Origin: CAYLZO01 sp964387775
GTDB taxonomy: Bacteria > Chloroflexota > Anaerolineae > JAAYZQ01
Assembly: GCA_964387775.1 (NCBI GenBank)
Contig: CAYLZO010000002.1
Span: 11,446 to 75,445 of the forward strand
Reading direction: 5' to 3'
DNA length: 64,000 nucleotides
A program made the translations under genes and the position numbers. Positions 61,539 to 64,000 of the stretch are shown here, in pieces; the first letter of the stretch is position 1; each line of letters opens with the position of its first letter. The notes beneath the pieces were generated by a model, which was not told the origin of the DNA, ran no database searches, and worked only from the letters and a program-made list of their open reading frames with translations.

Positions 61539-62122
61539 GCGACGCGCCACCAAGCGTGGACCAGGAGGAATCGTCAGCTTTTTGGAAGAGCAAACTCTTT
61601 CGCCTCCTCGTCATCGCCCTGGTCCTGGGCCTCAGCGTGGCAATTTTCACCTTCCGCAATCGCTTTGCCGAGCTGGCAGCGGTCGGTTACTCTGGCATTT
61701 TCCTCGTAAGCTTGCTGGGCAACGCGACGATCATTCTCCCCGCGCCGAGCCTGGTGTTGGTCTTTTCGATGGGCAGCGCCCTGCCGCCCGTGCTGGTCGG
61801 GCTGGTGTCCGGCGTCGGCGAGGCCCTGGGCGAGCTGACGGGCTACGCGACGGGTTTCGGCGGGCGGGCCATCATCGAGAACGAGAAGAGGTACCGGCGC
61901 CTGGTGCGCTGGATGGAGCGGCGGGGGGGCATCACGGTGTTTGTCCTGTCGGTCATCCCCAACCCGGTATTCGACCTGGCTGGCATCGCCGCTGGGACGC
62001 TGCGCTATCCCCTCTGGCGGTTCCTGCTCTTCTGCTGGCTGGGCAAGACAATCAAGACGATGCTGGTGGCCTGGGCGGGGGCCCTCTCGTTCAACGCCAT
62101 CAAGCCTTTGCTCGGCGGCTGA
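61535..62122 (+). CDS. VTT/DedA-type membrane protein
   Basis: A 195-residue protein with about five membrane segments and the VTT (SNARE-associated) core: GNATIILPAPSLVLVFSMG, GLVSGVGEALGELTGYATGF, RRGGITVFVLSVIPNPVFDL and LFCWLGKTIKTMLVAWAG. Members move polyprenyl or phospholipid across the membrane; recent DedA work points to undecaprenyl phosphate recycling, which would fit the glycan locus. The ATG overlaps the dehydrogenase stop (ATGA), and its 3' end overlaps the convergent sugar kinase gene by 23 bp. Confidence 0.88.
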   Translation: MSDAPPSVDQEESSAFWKSKLFRLLVIALVLGLSVAIFTFRNRFAELAAVGYSGIFLVSLLGNATIILPAPSLVLVFSMGSALPPVLVGLVSGVGEALGELTGYATGFGGRAIIENEKRYRRLVRWMERRGGITVFVLSVIPNPVFDLAGIAAGTLRYPLWRFLLFCWLGKTIKTMLVAWAGALSFNAIKPLLGG

Positions 62123-63026
62123 GTAGTCCTTCGACTGCCGCCCGCTGCGGCATCGAGGGCGCGGCCCCCGCGACGGTGACGGCCAACGCCCCGGCGGCGT
62201 TGGCAAAGCGCGCGGCCTGGGGCAGGCTGGCCCCCTCGGCCAGGCGGACGGCCAGCGCCCCGCAGAACGCGTCCCCCGCCGCCACGCTGTCCACGACCTC
62301 GACCTCGTGGGGCGGGAAGCGTTCCGTTCCATCGGGTGTGACCAGCAGCGCGCCTTTCTCCCCCAGCGTGACGACCATGGCCTGGAGGCCCCGGCCCAGC
62401 AGTGCCCGTGCTGCGCCCTCCGGGTCCTCGGCCCGGTGGTCGGCCAGCATGGCCGCTTCGACCTCGTTGGGCACCAGCACGTCGCAGCAGGCCCACAGTT
62501 CGTCGGCAAAGGCCACGGCCGGCGCCGGATTGAAGACTACCCGCGTTCCGGCCTCTTGGGCGATCTCGGCGGCGCGGAGCGAAGCCTCGGGCGGTGTTTC
62601 GAGCTGGAAGAGCAGCACGTCGCTGGCCCGGATGGCGTCGGCTGCGGCCTCGACGTCGGCCGGGGAGAGGTTCATGTTGGCCCGGGGCACAAAGACGATG
62701 CTGTTGGCCCCGTCGGCCTCGACGACGGGCGAGGCCACGCCCGTCCCCGCCTCCGGATCGCGGACCACGTAGCGGTCGTCGATGCCCTCGGCGGCCAGCG
62801 TCTCCAGGAAGGGCTGGGCAAAGTCGTCGGTGCCCAGGCGGCCGATCATGCTCACCTCGGCGCCCAGGCGCGCGGCGGCGACGGCCTGGTTAAAGCCCTT
62901 GCCGCCGGGGAACATGCCAAAACGTCGGCCCATGAGCGACTCTCCCCGCCGGGGACGGCGCTCGGCCCAAAAGACCAGGTCCAGGTTAAAGGCGCCGACG
63001 ACAGTGATCCTGCAATCTACGGTCAT
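62100..63026 (-). CDS. PfkB-family sugar kinase (ribokinase-like)
   Basis: A 308-residue kinase: ITVVGAFNLDLVFWAERRPR, GGKGFNQAVAAARLGAEV (~40-57, sugar-binding), NPAPAVAFADELW, VPNEVEAAM and the ATP/catalytic region VDSVAAGDAFCGALA (~245-259) with the catalytic Asp (AAGD for the usual GAGD). The GGKG.NQA and NPAPA motifs favour ribokinase. GGAGAAGG lies upstream of ATG 63026, so longer frames are not used. It is convergent with the VTT gene. Confidence 0.92.
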   Translation of the reverse strand: MTVDCRITVVGAFNLDLVFWAERRPRRGESLMGRRFGMFPGGKGFNQAVAAARLGAEVSMIGRLGTDDFAQPFLETLAAEGIDDRYVVRDPEAGTGVASPVVEADGANSIVFVPRANMNLSPADVEAAADAIRASDVLLFQLETPPEASLRAAEIAQEAGTRVVFNPAPAVAFADELWACCDVLVPNEVEAAMLADHRAEDPEGAARALLGRGLQAMVVTLGEKGALLVTPDGTERFPPHEVEVVDSVAAGDAFCGALAVRLAEGASLPQAARFANAAGALAVTVAGAAPSMPQRAAVEGLLSRRAKA

Positions 63027-63040
63027 GACGACCTTCTCCT

Positions 63041-63973
63041 CTACCAGTGCGTCGGCCACATTTGGGTCAATGTGTTGAACTCCGGTGGGGTCAGTGCGAA
63101 CCGGCAAAAGACCTCTTCCTCCTCGTCCCAGATGGCCGGCTCTTTCTCCAAGGCTTCCCACAGACGGCGGCGAGCGTTGGCAATATCGCCCATCTGCAAG
63201 TGAGCCAAGCTGGCCAAATAGGGCGGAAATCCGTCTCGCTCGTGGCGTTTGATAGCCGCTTCGGCTAACGTGAGTGCTTCAGAGGAGCGCCGAAGCGCCA
63301 AAAGTGCCCGGTCCCGCCAATCGTCTTCCGCCAGGTTGGCGATCTGCTCATAGACGCGCCGAGCGTCGTCGTGCCGTCCCAGCCGCAAGTAATCCAGGGC
63401 CAAGTCGAGGCCCGCATAGCCATAGTCTGGATTCTCGGCCCAGATCCGTTCCAGCTCTTGGCAAGCCCGCCGAAGATCACCCTCCCGGCGGTAGGTGCTG
63501 GCGATGTCAATCTGAGTTTCAATCAAGTTCTCCTCGTCCTGCTCTACCAGCCGCATCCGCTTCTCATAGATGCGTCGCGCATCCTCGAATTGTTTTCGCC
63601 AGCCGTAGATCAGGGCCAGATAGCTGTAGTGGACATACGCCTGAGGTTCTTCTGTTTCGTCAGCTTTCTCAAAGGGTTCCAGGGCTGGGTGGACGTTACC
63701 ATGATCGAGATAGATCTCGACCAGCTTATCCTCGACAAAGAGCCCTGTCTCAGTTTCGGCCTGATCCCGCAGGGCGAGCAGAGCATCGATGCCTTCCTGG
63801 AACTGCTTGCGGTCAATCATCCGCACGGCTCTCCGGTACTGTCGGACGATAGGAGCCGGGTGGATTTCTCGCATGATGCGAATTCTGCTACGATCCTGCT
63901 CACTGAGCGGGCGGCGCGGGACGCTCTTCTGCTGCTTTCCACGGGAGCGACGCGGCCTTTGTCTATTGCTCAT
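63041..63973 (-). CDS. TPR-repeat protein
   Basis: A 310-residue cytoplasmic protein. A basic N-tail (MSNRQRPRRSRGKQQKSVPR) is followed by about six degenerate tetratricopeptide repeats (~50-290), for example LALIYGWRKQFEDARRIYEK and LALDYLRLGRHDDARRVYEQ. There is no signal peptide. It lies 14 bp upstream of the sugar kinase gene on the same strand. The function is unknown; TPRs mediate protein contacts. Confidence 0.88.
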   Translation of the reverse strand: MSNRQRPRRSRGKQQKSVPRRPLSEQDRSRIRIMREIHPAPIVRQYRRAVRMIDRKQFQEGIDALLALRDQAETETGLFVEDKLVEIYLDHGNVHPALEPFEKADETEEPQAYVHYSYLALIYGWRKQFEDARRIYEKRMRLVEQDEENLIETQIDIASTYRREGDLRRACQELERIWAENPDYGYAGLDLALDYLRLGRHDDARRVYEQIANLAEDDWRDRALLALRRSSEALTLAEAAIKRHERDGFPPYLASLAHLQMGDIANARRRLWEALEKEPAIWDEEEEVFCRFALTPPEFNTLTQMWPTHW

Positions 63974-64000
63974 CTGTCAGTCCTTTCTCGCTCGGCTTAG

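Overview
The window is high-G+C bacterial DNA with tightly packed genes. Very large multi-GAF kinases, RsbR/RsbS/RsbT/RsbX proteins, MglA/Roadblock pairs, DUF4388 and V4R proteins, a DUF3048 lipoprotein and many family-2/4 glycosyltransferases together suggest a Chloroflexota (Anaerolineae-like) environmental genome. That assignment is inference from gene content; no rRNA or other phylogenetic marker is present.

Region 1 (1-33.8 kb, almost entirely minus strand) is a signalling super-locus. Read in transcription order from a strong promoter at 33.84-33.87 kb, it encodes a DUF4388 protein, a small GTPase, a Roadblock/LC7 protein, an alpha/beta hydrolase, a V4R-domain protein, a left-handed beta-helix protein, an acyl-ACP-reductase-like enzyme and a response regulator with a degenerate GGDEF domain. 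It continues with a ~2970-residue hybrid kinase (13 GAF domains, PAS, kinase core, two receivers), two more sensor kinases (one lacking the phospho-acceptor His), five different RsbR-type STAS proteins, RsbS, RsbT, RsbX, a single-domain response regulator and a second alpha/beta hydrolase. A selenocysteine tRNA with its own promoter and a Wzy-type O-antigen polymerase/ligase follow. After a repeat-rich spacer come an RsbV-like STAS protein, an RsbW-like kinase and a membrane GAF sensor that runs off the window edge. Most junctions from 18 kb to 5 kb are overlaps or gaps of 10 bp or less, so this looks like one stressosome/partner-switching regulon with many alternative inputs. Several members have altered key residues.

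Region 2 (34.0-38.6 kb, plus strand) carries a DUF3048 lipoprotein, a YjbQ-family protein, an unrecognised protein, an M24 aminopeptidase and a Uma2-family protein.

Region 3 (38.7-62.1 kb, mostly plus) is a surface-glycan locus: GDP-fucose-synthase-like epimerase, flippase, seven sulfotransferase-like proteins, five glycosyltransferases, a fused O-antigen-ligase/TPR/cyclophilin protein, a WecA-type initiating transferase, a nucleotide-sugar dehydrogenase and a VTT/DedA-type membrane protein. The 39.7-44.1 kb part is visibly lower in G+C than its flanks. A MntA/HepT (MNT-HEPN) toxin-antitoxin pair with its own promoter sits among the glycosyltransferases. The number of sulfotransferases predicts a heavily sulfated polysaccharide or glycan.

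Region 4 (62.1-64.0 kb, minus) has a PfkB-family sugar kinase and a TPR protein.
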